From Burkholderia sp. NRF60-BP8 (GTDB lineage Bacteria; Pseudomonadota; Gammaproteobacteria; Burkholderiales; Burkholderiaceae): a stretch of DNA of 64,000 nucleotides. The stretch spans positions 682,001 to 746,000 of the forward strand of contig NZ_CP013372.1 of the NCBI RefSeq assembly GCF_001522585.2, given 5' to 3'. The notes below the pieces were generated by a model. That model did not search any database and was not told the DNA's origin. It saw only the letters and a program-made list of their open reading frames with translations. The translations under genes and the position numbers were made by a program. Numbering within the stretch: position 1 is the stretch's first letter; every line of letters starts with the position of its first letter. Of the stretch, positions 16,743-25,768 are shown piece after piece.

Positions 16743-17984
16743 TCAGCACCCGCTGGCCCGCCGCTTCACAACCGCTCCCCGCTGCAACACATACTCGATC
16801 CGCGCGCCTTCATCAGCCACGACCCCGATATCCGCGAGCGGATTCCCATCCAGCACGACGAGGTCCGCGATCGCCCCCGTCGCAACCACCCCAAGCTGCC
16901 CTGTCATATTCACAATCTCCGCCGCCACCGTCGTCGCCGACCTGAGCGCTTCCAGATTCCCAAGCACCTCCGCCCGAATCCGAAACTCACCGGACTGAAA
17001 CGCATGCATCTCGCCGAGCAGGTCCGACCCGAACCCCATCTTCACGCCGGCCTTTGCATAGATTTCGAGCGATTCACGTCCTTTCTGCTGCACGGAAGCA
17101 ACTTTCGCGATGGAGTCCGCCGGCATCCCGAACTCCGCCCCATGTTTAGCCAGCGCGTCATAAGTCACGAGCGTCGGCACCACGAACGCCCCCCGCTCAT
17201 GCATCAGCATCGCAGCCGCTTCATCCACGAGATTTCCGTGCTCGATCGTCCGCACGCCGCATCTTACGGCCCGCGCAATCGCCCGCCCCGTATACGCATG
17301 CGCCATCACATAAGTATTCGCAGCCTCGGCCTCGTCGACGATCGCCCGAATCTCGTCCTCCGAATACTGCGTATTCGCAATCGGATCGGTCGGCGAAGCC
17401 ACGCCACCAGAAGCCATGATCTTGATCTGCGTCGCGCCTTTTTGAATTTCTTCACGCACCGCGAGCCGCACACCTTCAATCCCGTCAACCACCCGAGCAA
17501 TCGCCCCCGTCCGAAAGCAGCACGAACAAGGCTCCAGCAAATCCCCCCGAGGCCGAAAATCCCCATGTCCGCCGGTCTGCGACAGCGCCTTCCCCGACGG
17601 AAAGATCCGCGGCCCCGGAATCAGCCCCGTCTCGACCGCCTGCATCAGGCTCCAATCCGCGCCCCCCGCATCCCGCACACTGGTAAACCCACGCGACAAC
17701 ATCGCATCGAGAATCGGCAGCGACCGAATTGCCGCGAGAATATTCGGCTGCGTCGCATTCGCGCCCAGGTTCGCATTCGACGCCAGCACATGCACGTGGC
17801 AATCGATGAACCCCGGCATCACGGTCTTGCCGCGCACGTCGATCACCTGCGCGTTCGGCAAATCCACCGCCCGATCGGTGACTTCGACGATCCGCTCACC
17901 CTCGATCACGACATGATGATGTTCGAGCAACACGCCTCGTTCGAGGTCGAGCACGTTGCCGCCTTGAAGCACGGTAATGGTCAT
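16743..17984 (-). CDS. Amidohydrolase family protein (imidazolonepropionase-like)
   Basis: A 413-residue metal-dependent hydrolase. Ligands are visible in order: H-x-H in GFIDCHVHV, Lys in QIKIMASGG, His in MAHAYTG, His in RTIEHGN and Asp in MGFGSDLLGE. An N-terminal beta-sandwich part (MTITVLQGGNVLDLERG) and its C-terminal return (GAIADLVVLDGNPLAD) complete the amidohydrolase fold. Enzymes of this clade hydrolyse cyclic amides, Xaa-Pro dipeptides or organophosphates; the substrate is unknown. It lies 12 bases downstream of the MHS transporter gene, suggesting uptake and hydrolysis of one compound. Confidence 0.88.
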   Translation of the reverse strand: MTITVLQGGNVLDLERGVLLEHHHVVIEGERIVEVTDRAVDLPNAQVIDVRGKTVMPGFIDCHVHVLASNANLGANATQPNILAAIRSLPILDAMLSRGFTSVRDAGGADWSLMQAVETGLIPGPRIFPSGKALSQTGGHGDFRPRGDLLEPCSCCFRTGAIARVVDGIEGVRLAVREEIQKGATQIKIMASGGVASPTDPIANTQYSEDEIRAIVDEAEAANTYVMAHAYTGRAIARAVRCGVRTIEHGNLVDEAAAMLMHERGAFVVPTLVTYDALAKHGAEFGMPADSIAKVASVQQKGRESLEIYAKAGVKMGFGSDLLGEMHAFQSGEFRIRAEVLGNLEALRSATTVAAEIVNMTGQLGVVATGAIADLVVLDGNPLADIGVVADEGARIEYVLQRGAVVKRRASGC

Positions 17985-17996
17985 GGAGAAAAATCC

Positions 17997-19313
17997 TTAT
18001 CGAGTCGTTGCGGCCGCACGCTTCGCATCCCTCACGAAGCGCGTGCCGACGAAGCTGACGGCCGCCGCGAGCATCACGTAGAACGCGGGCGCCATGTTGC
18101 TGCCGGTGCGGGCGATGAGCCACGTGATCAGGAACGGCGCGAACCCGCCGAAGATCGTCACCGCGAAGTTGTACGCAACGGATAACCCGGTCGACAGCAC
18201 CTTGGTCGGAAACAGCTCCGCGAACGCCGCGAGGATCGGCCCCGTATAGGCCGCGATCAGCACGCCGAACACGGCCTGGAACACGATCAACGACGTGAAC
18301 CCGGGCGCGTGGTTGATCCACGAGAACATCGGCCACGCCAGCACGAGGATCGCGAGCGCCGAGCCGGACAGGAACACGCGCCGTCCCCACGCGTCGGCGA
18401 GTCGCCCGACGATCGGCGAGCAGCACATGATCGTCAGCCCGCCGACCATGCCGGCCGTGAAGCCGGTCGATTGCGGCAGATGAAGCGTGCGCACGGAATA
18501 GGTCGGCATGTAGAACAGCAGCACGTAGGTGCAGACGGTCCACAGAATGACCATCGAGAAACTCGCGAACGTCTCGCGCGGGTAGGTGGACAGCACTTCC
18601 TTCAGCGGCGAGCTTTCCTTCGCCTGCGATTCGACGGCGCTGAACGCGGGCGTCTCGTCGATATGGCTGCGAATGAAGTAACCGACCGGCCCGACGATGA
18701 TCCCGAGCAGGAACGGCAACCGCCAGCCCCAGCTATGCAGCGCCTGCGTGTCGAGCGAGGTCGTGACGAACGTGCCGGTCGCCGCACCGAGCAGCACAGC
18801 GAAGCCGATGCTCGACTGGATCCAGCTCGAGTAATACGCGCGTTTCTCCGGCGGCGCGTATTCGGTGAGGAACGCGGTGGCGCCGCCCATCTCGCCGCCG
18901 GCCGAGAAACCCTGGAGCAGCCGCGCGACGACGATCAACAGCGGCGCGGCGATGCCGGCCTGTTCGTAGGTCGGCGCGATCCCGATCAGTGCGGTGCCGG
19001 CCGCCATCAGCAGGATCGTCAGCGACAGCGCGGCCTTGCGGCCTGCCTTGTCGGCATAGACGCCGAGCACGATGCCGCCCACCGGCCGCATGAAGAAGCC
19101 CACGCCGAACGTCGCGACGGTGAGCAGCACGGACGTCAGTTCGTTGCCGGTCGGGAAGAATAGCTTCGCGATGATCACCGCGAAGAAGCTGTAGACGGTG
19201 AAGTCGAACCATTCGAGGCCGTTGCCGATCACGGTCGCGACGATGGCGCGGCGGCGCTGTTGCACCGCCGCATCGACGGCAGGCGCGGCGCGCGGAGAAA
19301 GCGTTCCTTGCAT
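17997..19313 (-). CDS. MFS transporter, metabolite:H+ symporter (MHS) family
   Basis: A 438-residue protein with about 12 membrane helices. MHS hallmarks are present: VIGNGLEWFDFTVYSFFA in helix 1, GGIVLGVYADKAGRKAALS between helices 2 and 3, and RLLQGFSAGGEMGGATAFL in helix 5. Relatives import citrate, alpha-ketoglutarate, proline/betaine or aromatic acids by proton symport. It is the first gene of a two-gene operon with the amidohydrolase, with the LysR-type regulator gene 130 bases upstream on the same strand. Confidence 0.9.
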   Translation of the reverse strand: MQGTLSPRAAPAVDAAVQQRRRAIVATVIGNGLEWFDFTVYSFFAVIIAKLFFPTGNELTSVLLTVATFGVGFFMRPVGGIVLGVYADKAGRKAALSLTILLMAAGTALIGIAPTYEQAGIAAPLLIVVARLLQGFSAGGEMGGATAFLTEYAPPEKRAYYSSWIQSSIGFAVLLGAATGTFVTTSLDTQALHSWGWRLPFLLGIIVGPVGYFIRSHIDETPAFSAVESQAKESSPLKEVLSTYPRETFASFSMVILWTVCTYVLLFYMPTYSVRTLHLPQSTGFTAGMVGGLTIMCCSPIVGRLADAWGRRVFLSGSALAILVLAWPMFSWINHAPGFTSLIVFQAVFGVLIAAYTGPILAAFAELFPTKVLSTGLSVAYNFAVTIFGGFAPFLITWLIARTGSNMAPAFYVMLAAAVSFVGTRFVRDAKRAAATTR

Positions 19314-19443
19314 GGTCTCTTCCTTGGTCAGAAGACGGGACGGCTGCCCCGCACGAATCCCATGCTAAGGAGCGCTGGATTTTTTTCTGAAACGAAAGAT
19401 TCGCATGCAGGCATGCGCTGCACGCATGCGTGGCGCCCGGTAT

Positions 19444-20355
19444 TCAGGACTCGATCTGCTTCTCTGCCTGTTCGAACAGCCAGCGGGTGAACAGGCGGGC
19501 GGCCTGGTTCTGCGCGCGGTCGTTCGGCGAGATCACGTAATAGCCGCCGCCATGGCTCGCGGACGCTTCCGTCACGCGCACGAGCAGGCCGGCTTCGATG
19601 CATGCGTCGATCATGTAGCGCCAGCCGAGCGACACGCCTTGACCGAGAATCGTCATCTGCACGATCTGCGGATAGGAGTTGATCGTGATGTCCTGCGGCT
19701 GCGCCTTTTGCCGGTCGACGTCGTTCAAGTCGAACCATTCGGACCACGACATCCATTGGCGCTGACCGTCTTCGAGGCGCAGCAGCGTTTCGTTCGCGAG
19801 ATCGGCCGCATCGAGCGTGCGGCCGGCCAGATAGCCGGGCGCGCAGACGGGGAACACTTCTTCGTCGAACAGCCGGCGTGCAGTGTATTCGGCCGGCGCC
19901 TGCTGGCGCACGTAGTAGACGCCCACGTCGAATTCCGCGGGCGACATCGAGGCAAGGCCGTCGCGCACGATCAGGCGCAGCTTGATGTTGGGATACGTGG
20001 CGCGAAAGTGCGGCAGCCGCGGCGTGAGCCAGAGCAGCGCAACGCCGGACGAGCACGCGATCGTCAGTTCGAGATCGCCGTACGGTTTCATCACGTCGTG
20101 CGTGGCTTGCGCGCATTGCGTGAGCAGATGGTGGACTTGCGCCGCGTATTGCTCGCCGGCGATCGTCAGCCGCAGCGAACGGTGTTCGCGAACGAACAGC
20201 GAGCGGCCGAGGAATTCCTCGAGCTGCTGGATCTGGCGGCTGATCGCGCTTTGGGTCAGGTGCAGTTCGGCGGCGGCTTTCGTGAAACTCGCGTGCCGCA
20301 CGGCGGCTTCGAACGCGATGAGGCACTGAAGGGGCGGCAGAGGCGTGATGCGCAT
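19444..20355 (-). CDS. LysR-family regulator (GcvA-like)
   Basis: About 303 residues from the ATG at 20355 (MRITPLPPLQCLIAFEA); an in-frame ATG at 20388 is also possible. The HTH is SFTKAAAELHLTQSAISRQI, followed by the linker LEEFLGRSLFVREHR. The effector domain carries the GcvA-type C-terminal LGWRYMIDACIEAGLLVRV. It is encoded just upstream of the transporter/amidohydrolase genes on the same strand and is likely their regulator. Confidence 0.88.
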   Translation of the reverse strand: MRITPLPPLQCLIAFEAAVRHASFTKAAAELHLTQSAISRQIQQLEEFLGRSLFVREHRSLRLTIAGEQYAAQVHHLLTQCAQATHDVMKPYGDLELTIACSSGVALLWLTPRLPHFRATYPNIKLRLIVRDGLASMSPAEFDVGVYYVRQQAPAEYTARRLFDEEVFPVCAPGYLAGRTLDAADLANETLLRLEDGQRQWMSWSEWFDLNDVDRQKAQPQDITINSYPQIVQMTILGQGVSLGWRYMIDACIEAGLLVRVTEASASHGGGYYVISPNDRAQNQAARLFTRWLFEQAEKQIES

Positions 20356-20495
20356 GGCGGTTGGCGGAGTCGATGGCGCTGCCGACATGATACGGGCGCA
20401 CTCGACGAAAATCGCAACCTGCAAAGGGCGCTGTGGATTCGCCCCATTCGTGCGAAGATTGCGCGAAACGACACCGACACGTGCCCGAGAACGAC

Positions 20496-20984
20496 GTGAC
20501 CCTATCGAACCCTGAGAGCAAAGTGAAAGCCGCCCACGCCCACCCGCCCTGGATGCCCGTCGCGCTGGCCGAACTCGGCATCCGCCGCCATCCGCCGGGC
20601 AGCGTCAACCCGCGCATCGTCGAGTACAACAACCAGACGAACCTGGTCGGCTACGACGACAAGATTTCCTGGTGCTCGTCGTTCGTGAACTGGTGCATGG
20701 TGCATGCCGGATTCCGCGGTACAGGCTCGGCGCTCGCACGCTCGTGGCTCGAATGGGGCAAACCGCTGGAGCGCCCGGTCTACGGCTGCATCGCGATCCT
20801 GACGCGCGATGATCCGGCGAGCTGGAAAGGGCATGTTGGTTTCTATCTGCGCCATGATGCCGAACATGTGCATCTGTTCGGCGGCAATCAATTGGAAGAG
20901 GTTCGCGAGCTTGCGTACCCGTTGCATGAAGTAATCGGGTACCGTTGGCCACTGCCGGATGACCGCAACGCCGCGCCGGCGTAG
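20496..20984 (+). CDS. TIGR02594-type CHAP-like protein
   Basis: About 162 residues; the start is uncertain (GTG 20433, 20496 or 20523 are in frame, none with a strong ribosome site). The conserved core is WMPVALAELGIRR, then KISWCSSFVNWCMVHAG with the presumed catalytic Cys, RSWLEWG, and KGHVGFYLRHD with the His, followed by LFGGNQ. This is the NlpC/P60-CHAP papain-like fold of TIGR02594 proteins, which are thought to cleave peptidoglycan peptides and often occur near phage or secretion genes. No signal peptide is visible. It stands alone, divergent from the LysR gene. Confidence 0.75.
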   Translation: MTLSNPESKVKAAHAHPPWMPVALAELGIRRHPPGSVNPRIVEYNNQTNLVGYDDKISWCSSFVNWCMVHAGFRGTGSALARSWLEWGKPLERPVYGCIAILTRDDPASWKGHVGFYLRHDAEHVHLFGGNQLEEVRELAYPLHEVIGYRWPLPDDRNAAPA

Positions 20985-21030
20985 CCGTGCAGGCCGTCGA
21001 CGCGGCCTGCATCCCTATCAGGCATCGGCT

Positions 21031-22467
21031 TCAGTTCTTCGCGACGGCCTCGACCTCCGTCCCACCCGCCCCCTCATTCCTGCTCCACCCACCCCCAAGC
21101 GACCGATACAACGCCACCGCTGCCAGCGCGTGCTCGCGCTTGACCTGATTGAGCGAATCCGAATCCCTTAGATAGACCTCCTGCGCCGACAGCACGTCCA
21201 GAAAATCCGTCGCGCCGCCCTTGTAAAGCTGATTCGCCAACCCAAGCGCTTTATCGGAAGCCGCCAATGCGCTACCAAGCCTTCGCGTCGCCTCATCGGA
21301 ACTGACGAGATTCGCGCGCGCATCCTCGACTTCCCGCAACGCTTGCAGCATCGTCTGCCGTAACCCGAGTTCCGACTCGCGCATCCGGCTTTCGCTCTGC
21401 GAGATATCGGCGGTAATCCGTCCCGCGTTGAAGATCGGGCTCGTCGCACTCAGCGCCGCGCTGAACAGGTTATCGGTCAACGTCGGCAACCCGAGATACG
21501 AAGCCGCCAGAATCCCGTCCGTCAGGTTCAACGAAAACTTCGGATAGCGTTCGGCCTTCGCCACGCCCACTTGTGCCGCACGCCGCTCGACTTGAGCGTA
21601 GGCAGTCAGCACATCGGGCCGCCGCAACAACGCTTGCGACGGCAACGTCCCCGGCACACCGACCGGCGGCGCGGGAATCTCCCCGGTCTGCGCCAGCACG
21701 AGCCGATCGACCGATTCCGGCGTCCGCCCCGAATATACGGCGATCAGATTGAGCTGATGCGATATCTGCGCCTGCGTCGGCGGAATCCTGGCTTCGAGCG
21801 CATCGAGCTGGTTCTGCGCGCGCGTCACGTCGAGTTCCGTCGACAGCCCGAACGCCTGTCGCTTGCGCGTGAGTTCGAGCGCATGCTGCCGGATCTTTGC
21901 GTTGTTCTGCAGGATCTTCAATTCCTGCTGCGCCCAGCGCAGATCGACATACGCGGATGCCGCATCGGCCGCGAGTGCGAGGCGCATCGCATCTTCCGCA
22001 TGCTTCTGCCCAACCAGCTCGGCCTGTGCGGCCAGCAAATCGAGCCGTTCGCCGCCGAACACGTCGGGCGACCAGCTCAGCGCGAGCCCCGCACCCGCCT
22101 GCCGCACATAGCCGAGCGGCGGCGGCGTGTTCTGCCGCGCGTCGGCCGCATGGGCGGTCGCGTCGAGTTCGGGCAGCAGCGCCGCGCGCTTCTGCACGGT
22201 CAGCGCCTGCGCCTGCTTCACGCGTTCGGCGGCGGCTTGCAGATCGAGGTTGCCGTCGAGCACGGTCGCGATCAACCGGTCGAGCACGGGGTCGCGGAAT
22301 TGCGCCCACCAGGCGGCGGCGTCGATGTCCGCGCGCGGCACGTCGGTATCCCACGCGGTGGGCGCAAGCGTCCGAACCGATTCGTTCAACGCCGGATGTT
22401 GCGCGGGCTGCACCGCACACCCGGCGGCGAATGCGCTGACGGCCAGCGCGACGAGTAGCTTCTTCAT
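21031..22467 (-). CDS. Outer membrane efflux lipoprotein (NodT family)
   Basis: A 478-residue TolC-like lipoprotein. The signal peptide ends in the lipobox FAAGC (Cys17). Two outer-membrane-factor repeats follow, with typical WWAQFRDPVLDRLI near the N-terminus, the ELDVTRAQNQLDALEARIP helix, LLRRPDVLTAYAQV, and GATDFLDVLSAQEVYL at the end. It would form the outer-membrane duct for the EmrAB-type pump encoded just upstream (gap 15 bases). A ribosome site (aaggatc) precedes the ATG. It is the last gene of the efflux operon. Confidence 0.92.
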   Translation of the reverse strand: MKKLLVALAVSAFAAGCAVQPAQHPALNESVRTLAPTAWDTDVPRADIDAAAWWAQFRDPVLDRLIATVLDGNLDLQAAAERVKQAQALTVQKRAALLPELDATAHAADARQNTPPPLGYVRQAGAGLALSWSPDVFGGERLDLLAAQAELVGQKHAEDAMRLALAADAASAYVDLRWAQQELKILQNNAKIRQHALELTRKRQAFGLSTELDVTRAQNQLDALEARIPPTQAQISHQLNLIAVYSGRTPESVDRLVLAQTGEIPAPPVGVPGTLPSQALLRRPDVLTAYAQVERRAAQVGVAKAERYPKFSLNLTDGILAASYLGLPTLTDNLFSAALSATSPIFNAGRITADISQSESRMRESELGLRQTMLQALREVEDARANLVSSDEATRRLGSALAASDKALGLANQLYKGGATDFLDVLSAQEVYLRDSDSLNQVKREHALAAVALYRSLGGGWSRNEGAGGTEVEAVAKN

Positions 22468-22482
22468 GATGATCCTTTGGCC

Positions 22483-24057
22483 TCAGTGCGCGTCCGGCGG
22501 CGGCGCATTCAACGTAATGGGTTTGGAAAACACGACGGCAAGCAGCGCGACGACGAAGCACAGCGACAGTGCGTAGTACGCATCCGCATAGGTGAGCGTC
22601 AGCGCTTCGCGATAGATCAGCCGATGCAGGTTCGCGAGGCCGGCCTGCGCGGTATTCAACGTATTGCCGGCCACCGATCCCCAGTACGCGGCCTGGCGAT
22701 CGAGCAGCGATGCGACCTGCGGTTCGCCGGCGCTCACGTGCTCGTTCAGCCGCAGATAATGAAAATTCAGCCGGTCGTTGAGCATCGTCGCGCTCACCGC
22801 GATGCCGATCGCGCCGCCGAGGTTGCGCATCAGGTTGAACAACCCGCTCGCCGATTTCAGTCGAGACTGCGGCAGCGAGCCGAGCGCCATCGTTACGATC
22901 GGCGGTACGCTGAACTGCTGGCCGATGCCGCGCAGCGCCTGCGGCAGCAGCAATTCCCGCCAGCCCCAGTCGTGCGTGATCGGCGTGTACAGGTAGCATC
23001 CGAGGCCGAAGCAGATCAACCCGAACACGAGCAGCGCACGCATGCTGAAATAGCGCGCGGCGAACGCGTACGCGCACAGCGCGATCAACTGGAACGCGCC
23101 GACCGACAGCAGCGCGATGCCGATCTGCAGCGAGCTGAACGCGCGCACCTGCGCGAGGAACAGCGGCGTCAGGAACACGGTCACGAAAATCCCGATGCCG
23201 GTCACGAACGACAGCAGGCTGCCGATCCCGAAGTTGCGCACGGCGAGCGCGCGCAGGTCGACGATCGGATCGTCGGCGGTCAGCGCGTGCACGATGAACA
23301 GGAAGCCGCAGATGCCGGAGATCCACGCGCAGATGACGATCGCGTCGTCGCCGAACCAGTTCTTGCGCGGGCCTTCTTCGAGCACGTATTCGAGGCAGCC
23401 GAGGAAGCCGGACATCAGCGCGATGCCGAGATAGTCGCCGCGCTTGATCAGGCTGAGGTCGGGCTCGTCGATATGCACGTAGCGCGGCACGAGCGCGGCC
23501 ACCGCGATGCCCGGCACGAGGTTCAGGTAGAACAGCCAGTGCCACGACCATTGGTCGGTGATCCAGCCACCGATCACCGGGCCGATCGCCGGCGCGAGCG
23601 ATGCGAGCGCGCCGATGGTCGTCGACGCGATCAGTCGCTGCTTGCCGGGGAACAGCACGAACGCGGTGGTGAACACGGTCGGGATCATCGCGGCGCCGAG
23701 CGCACCCTGCATCCCGCGGAACAGGATCATCGAGTTGATGTCCCACGCGAGCCCGCACAGCATGCTGGTGATCGTGAAACCGACGGCCGATGCGACGAAC
23801 AGCCAGCGCGTCGACATCACCTTCGACAGCCAGCCCGACATCGGGATCACGATGATCTCGGCGATCAGGTACGCGGTCTGTACCCACGACAATTCGTCCT
23901 GGCTCGCGGACAGCCCGCCGCCGATGTCGCGCAGCGACGACGCGACGATCTGGATGTCGAGCGTCGCCATGAAGAAGCCGACGCACATCAGCGCGAACGC
24001 GAACACGCGCTGCTTCGTCGGTTGCGACGCGGGGTCGCCGGAAAACGCGGTGGTCAT
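22483..24057 (-). CDS. emrB: DHA2-family multidrug exporter, EmrB/QacA type
   Basis: A 524-residue protein with about 14 membrane helices. Motifs of the DHA2 family are visible: FMATLDIQIVASSLRDI in helix 1, SGWLSKVMSTRWLF, FRGMQGALGAAMIPTVF, and APAIGPVIGGWITDQWSWHW in helix 5 (motif C). It would export drugs or toxic acids by proton antiport, in complex with the periplasmic adaptor EmrA and the outer membrane lipoprotein. It lies 13 bases downstream of emrA and 15 bases upstream of the outer membrane gene. Confidence 0.92.
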   Translation of the reverse strand: MTTAFSGDPASQPTKQRVFAFALMCVGFFMATLDIQIVASSLRDIGGGLSASQDELSWVQTAYLIAEIIVIPMSGWLSKVMSTRWLFVASAVGFTITSMLCGLAWDINSMILFRGMQGALGAAMIPTVFTTAFVLFPGKQRLIASTTIGALASLAPAIGPVIGGWITDQWSWHWLFYLNLVPGIAVAALVPRYVHIDEPDLSLIKRGDYLGIALMSGFLGCLEYVLEEGPRKNWFGDDAIVICAWISGICGFLFIVHALTADDPIVDLRALAVRNFGIGSLLSFVTGIGIFVTVFLTPLFLAQVRAFSSLQIGIALLSVGAFQLIALCAYAFAARYFSMRALLVFGLICFGLGCYLYTPITHDWGWRELLLPQALRGIGQQFSVPPIVTMALGSLPQSRLKSASGLFNLMRNLGGAIGIAVSATMLNDRLNFHYLRLNEHVSAGEPQVASLLDRQAAYWGSVAGNTLNTAQAGLANLHRLIYREALTLTYADAYYALSLCFVVALLAVVFSKPITLNAPPPDAH

Positions 24058-24070
24058 CGTCGGCTCCCGC

Positions 24071-25165
24071 TCAGTGCTTGTGGTCGGTATGCACGGTCAC
24101 GACCGCGGACAGGCCGGGGCGCAGCACCTGCTCGATGCCGGGCTGCGGATCGAGATGCACGCGCACGGGCACGCGCTGGACGATCTTCGTGAAGTTGCCG
24201 GTCGCGTTCTCGGGCGGCAGTACGCTGAAGGTCGCGCCGGTCGCGGGCGCCAGGCTGTCGACGCGGCCATGCAGGCGCGTGCTCGACGCGTCGAGCGCGA
24301 CGTCGACGCGATCGCCCGCGCGCATCTTGCGCAACTGGTCTTCCTTGAAGTTCGCGTCGACCCACAGGCCGGACGCCGGCACGACCGTCAGCAGCGGCAC
24401 GCCGACGTTCGCGAGCATCCCGACGCGGCCCGTGCGGTTGCCGACGTAGCCGTCGACCGGCGAGCGGATCGTCGTGTATTCGACGTTGAGTGCCGCGACG
24501 CGCTGCGCGGCGAGCGCGGTGTTCACACGGGCCCGCGCATCGGCGAGCTGTGCGCCGAGCACGTCGAGCTGCCGCTTCGAGGCGAGCAGCGCGGCGTCGC
24601 TGCGTTCGACGGCCGCGCCGGCCTTCGAGTAATCGGCATCCGCGCGTTCGACGATCTGGTTCGATACGGCGTCCGACTTCACGAGCTCGCGATAGCGCAC
24701 GCGGTCCGACGCGGCGCGCGTCAGTTCGGCCGACGACGCGTTCTTGTCCGCCGCGTGCTGGCCGATCACTGCGAATTGCAGTTGCTGCTTCGCTTCGAGT
24801 TCGGTCACGGCGGCGCGCGCGCTGTCGACTTCGGCGCCGGCCTGCGCGAGCTTCGCGTCGTAGTCGCGCGCATCGAGCTGCACGAGCACGTCGCCGGCCT
24901 TCACGCGCTGGTTGTCGGTCACGAGAATCTTGTCGACGAAGCCGTTGACCTTCGGCGCGAGCACCGTCACGTCGCCGCCGACATACGCGTCGTCGGTGCT
25001 TTCCTGGAAGCGCAGCACGAACAACCAGTCGAGCGCGGCGGCCGCGACCACGACGACGACGGCGCCCACCGCGATGCGCATCCACGGCACGCGGCGTTGC
25101 TGCTTCGCGGGCCGCTCGGTTGTGGCTGCTTCGCGGGACGAGGCAGCGGCTTGGGTCGTATCCAT
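24071..25165 (-). CDS. emrA: EmrA/HlyD-family periplasmic adaptor
   Basis: A 364-residue membrane fusion protein. One N-terminal membrane helix (about residues 28-50, RIAVGAVVVVVAAAALDWLF) is followed by the split lipoyl part (GDVTVLAPKVNGFVDKILV and YTTIRSPVDGYVGNRTGRVG), a coiled-coil hairpin between them rich in Ala/Glu/Arg, and a beta-barrel (GLWVDANFKEDQLRKM). It links the inner-membrane EmrB to the outer membrane duct. It starts 64 bases after the MarR gene, a gap that holds a candidate operator. Confidence 0.92.
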   Translation of the reverse strand: MDTTQAAASSREAATTERPAKQQRRVPWMRIAVGAVVVVVAAAALDWLFVLRFQESTDDAYVGGDVTVLAPKVNGFVDKILVTDNQRVKAGDVLVQLDARDYDAKLAQAGAEVDSARAAVTELEAKQQLQFAVIGQHAADKNASSAELTRAASDRVRYRELVKSDAVSNQIVERADADYSKAGAAVERSDAALLASKRQLDVLGAQLADARARVNTALAAQRVAALNVEYTTIRSPVDGYVGNRTGRVGMLANVGVPLLTVVPASGLWVDANFKEDQLRKMRAGDRVDVALDASSTRLHGRVDSLAPATGATFSVLPPENATGNFTKIVQRVPVRVHLDPQPGIEQVLRPGLSAVVTVHTDHKH

Positions 25166-25229
25166 CGATTCACCTATGTATATGCACTGTTCAAAACGAC
25201 CGACGGCACGGCGTCGATCGGGGATGGGG

Positions 25230-25661
25230 TCAGCGTTCCGGCAGGTTGTGCGTGATCCGGAACAGTTCGTCTCTCAGTCGGGCCGCCTGCGTCGGCCCGA
25301 AGCACCGCTCGAACGCTTCCTGTGCGGCGAGCCAGTGCACGTGCGCATCGGCCACCTTCGTTTCGCCGTCCGCGGTCAGCGCGAACGTCTGGCCACGGCA
25401 GGGCGGCTCGATGCGCCCCGTCACCAGCGCCGCGCCGACGAGCGGCTTGAGCGCGCGCAGCAGCGCGGTGCGTTCGATCACCAGCACGTTCGACAACGTC
25501 GCCATCGTCAGGCCGGGCCGGTCGCGCAGCAGCGCGAGGATGCTGTACTGCGACGGCGTGACGCCCGCCCGCGACAGGTAACGCTCGTAGAACTGCGAAA
25601 TCCGTCGGGCGGCTTGCCGGACTGCGAAGCAATCGTCGTCGGTGAGCGTGGTCTTGTGCAT
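25230..25661 (-). CDS. MarR-family regulator of the efflux operon
   Basis: About 143 residues from ATG 25661 (a GTG at 25667 would add two residues). The winged helix is visible: GVTPSQYSILALL, TMATLSNVLVIERTALLRALKPL, and the wing RGQTFALTADGETKV. It closely resembles the second MarR protein at 26782-27210, with shared APVGVTP/LLRALKPL-type blocks, so the two are paralogues. It is the first gene of the emrA-emrB-outer membrane operon, as in many MarR/EmrAB systems where the repressor is released by the exported drug. A 12-bp palindrome overlaps its start codon. Confidence 0.88.
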   Translation of the reverse strand: MHKTTLTDDDCFAVRQAARRISQFYERYLSRAGVTPSQYSILALLRDRPGLTMATLSNVLVIERTALLRALKPLVGAALVTGRIEPPCRGQTFALTADGETKVADAHVHWLAAQEAFERCFGPTQAARLRDELFRITHNLPER

Positions 25662-25670
25662 GTGCACATG
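25659..25670. promoter_or_regulatory. Perfect 12-bp palindrome at the MarR start (candidate operator)
   Basis: CATGTGCACATG is a perfect palindrome and contains the start codon of the MarR gene. Related sequences occur in front of emrA (tatatgcac at 25179-25187) and in front of the divergent MarR paralogue (TGCATATGCA, 26755-26764, followed by CATATA). Confidence 0.45.
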
Positions 25671-25768
25671 TTAGGTGACGGGGCGGCGCGAAGCGAGCGG
25701 CGCGGCGGGATCAGATTGGTGTCGTGGCTGTACCAATCGGCGCCGGCAACGCGCGTTCGCGCGCCGGG

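Noticed and set aside
21470..23986. An 838-codon open frame on the minus strand over the efflux genes
   Set aside because: It is out of frame with emrB and the outer membrane gene, and its translation is Arg/Ala-rich without any domain.
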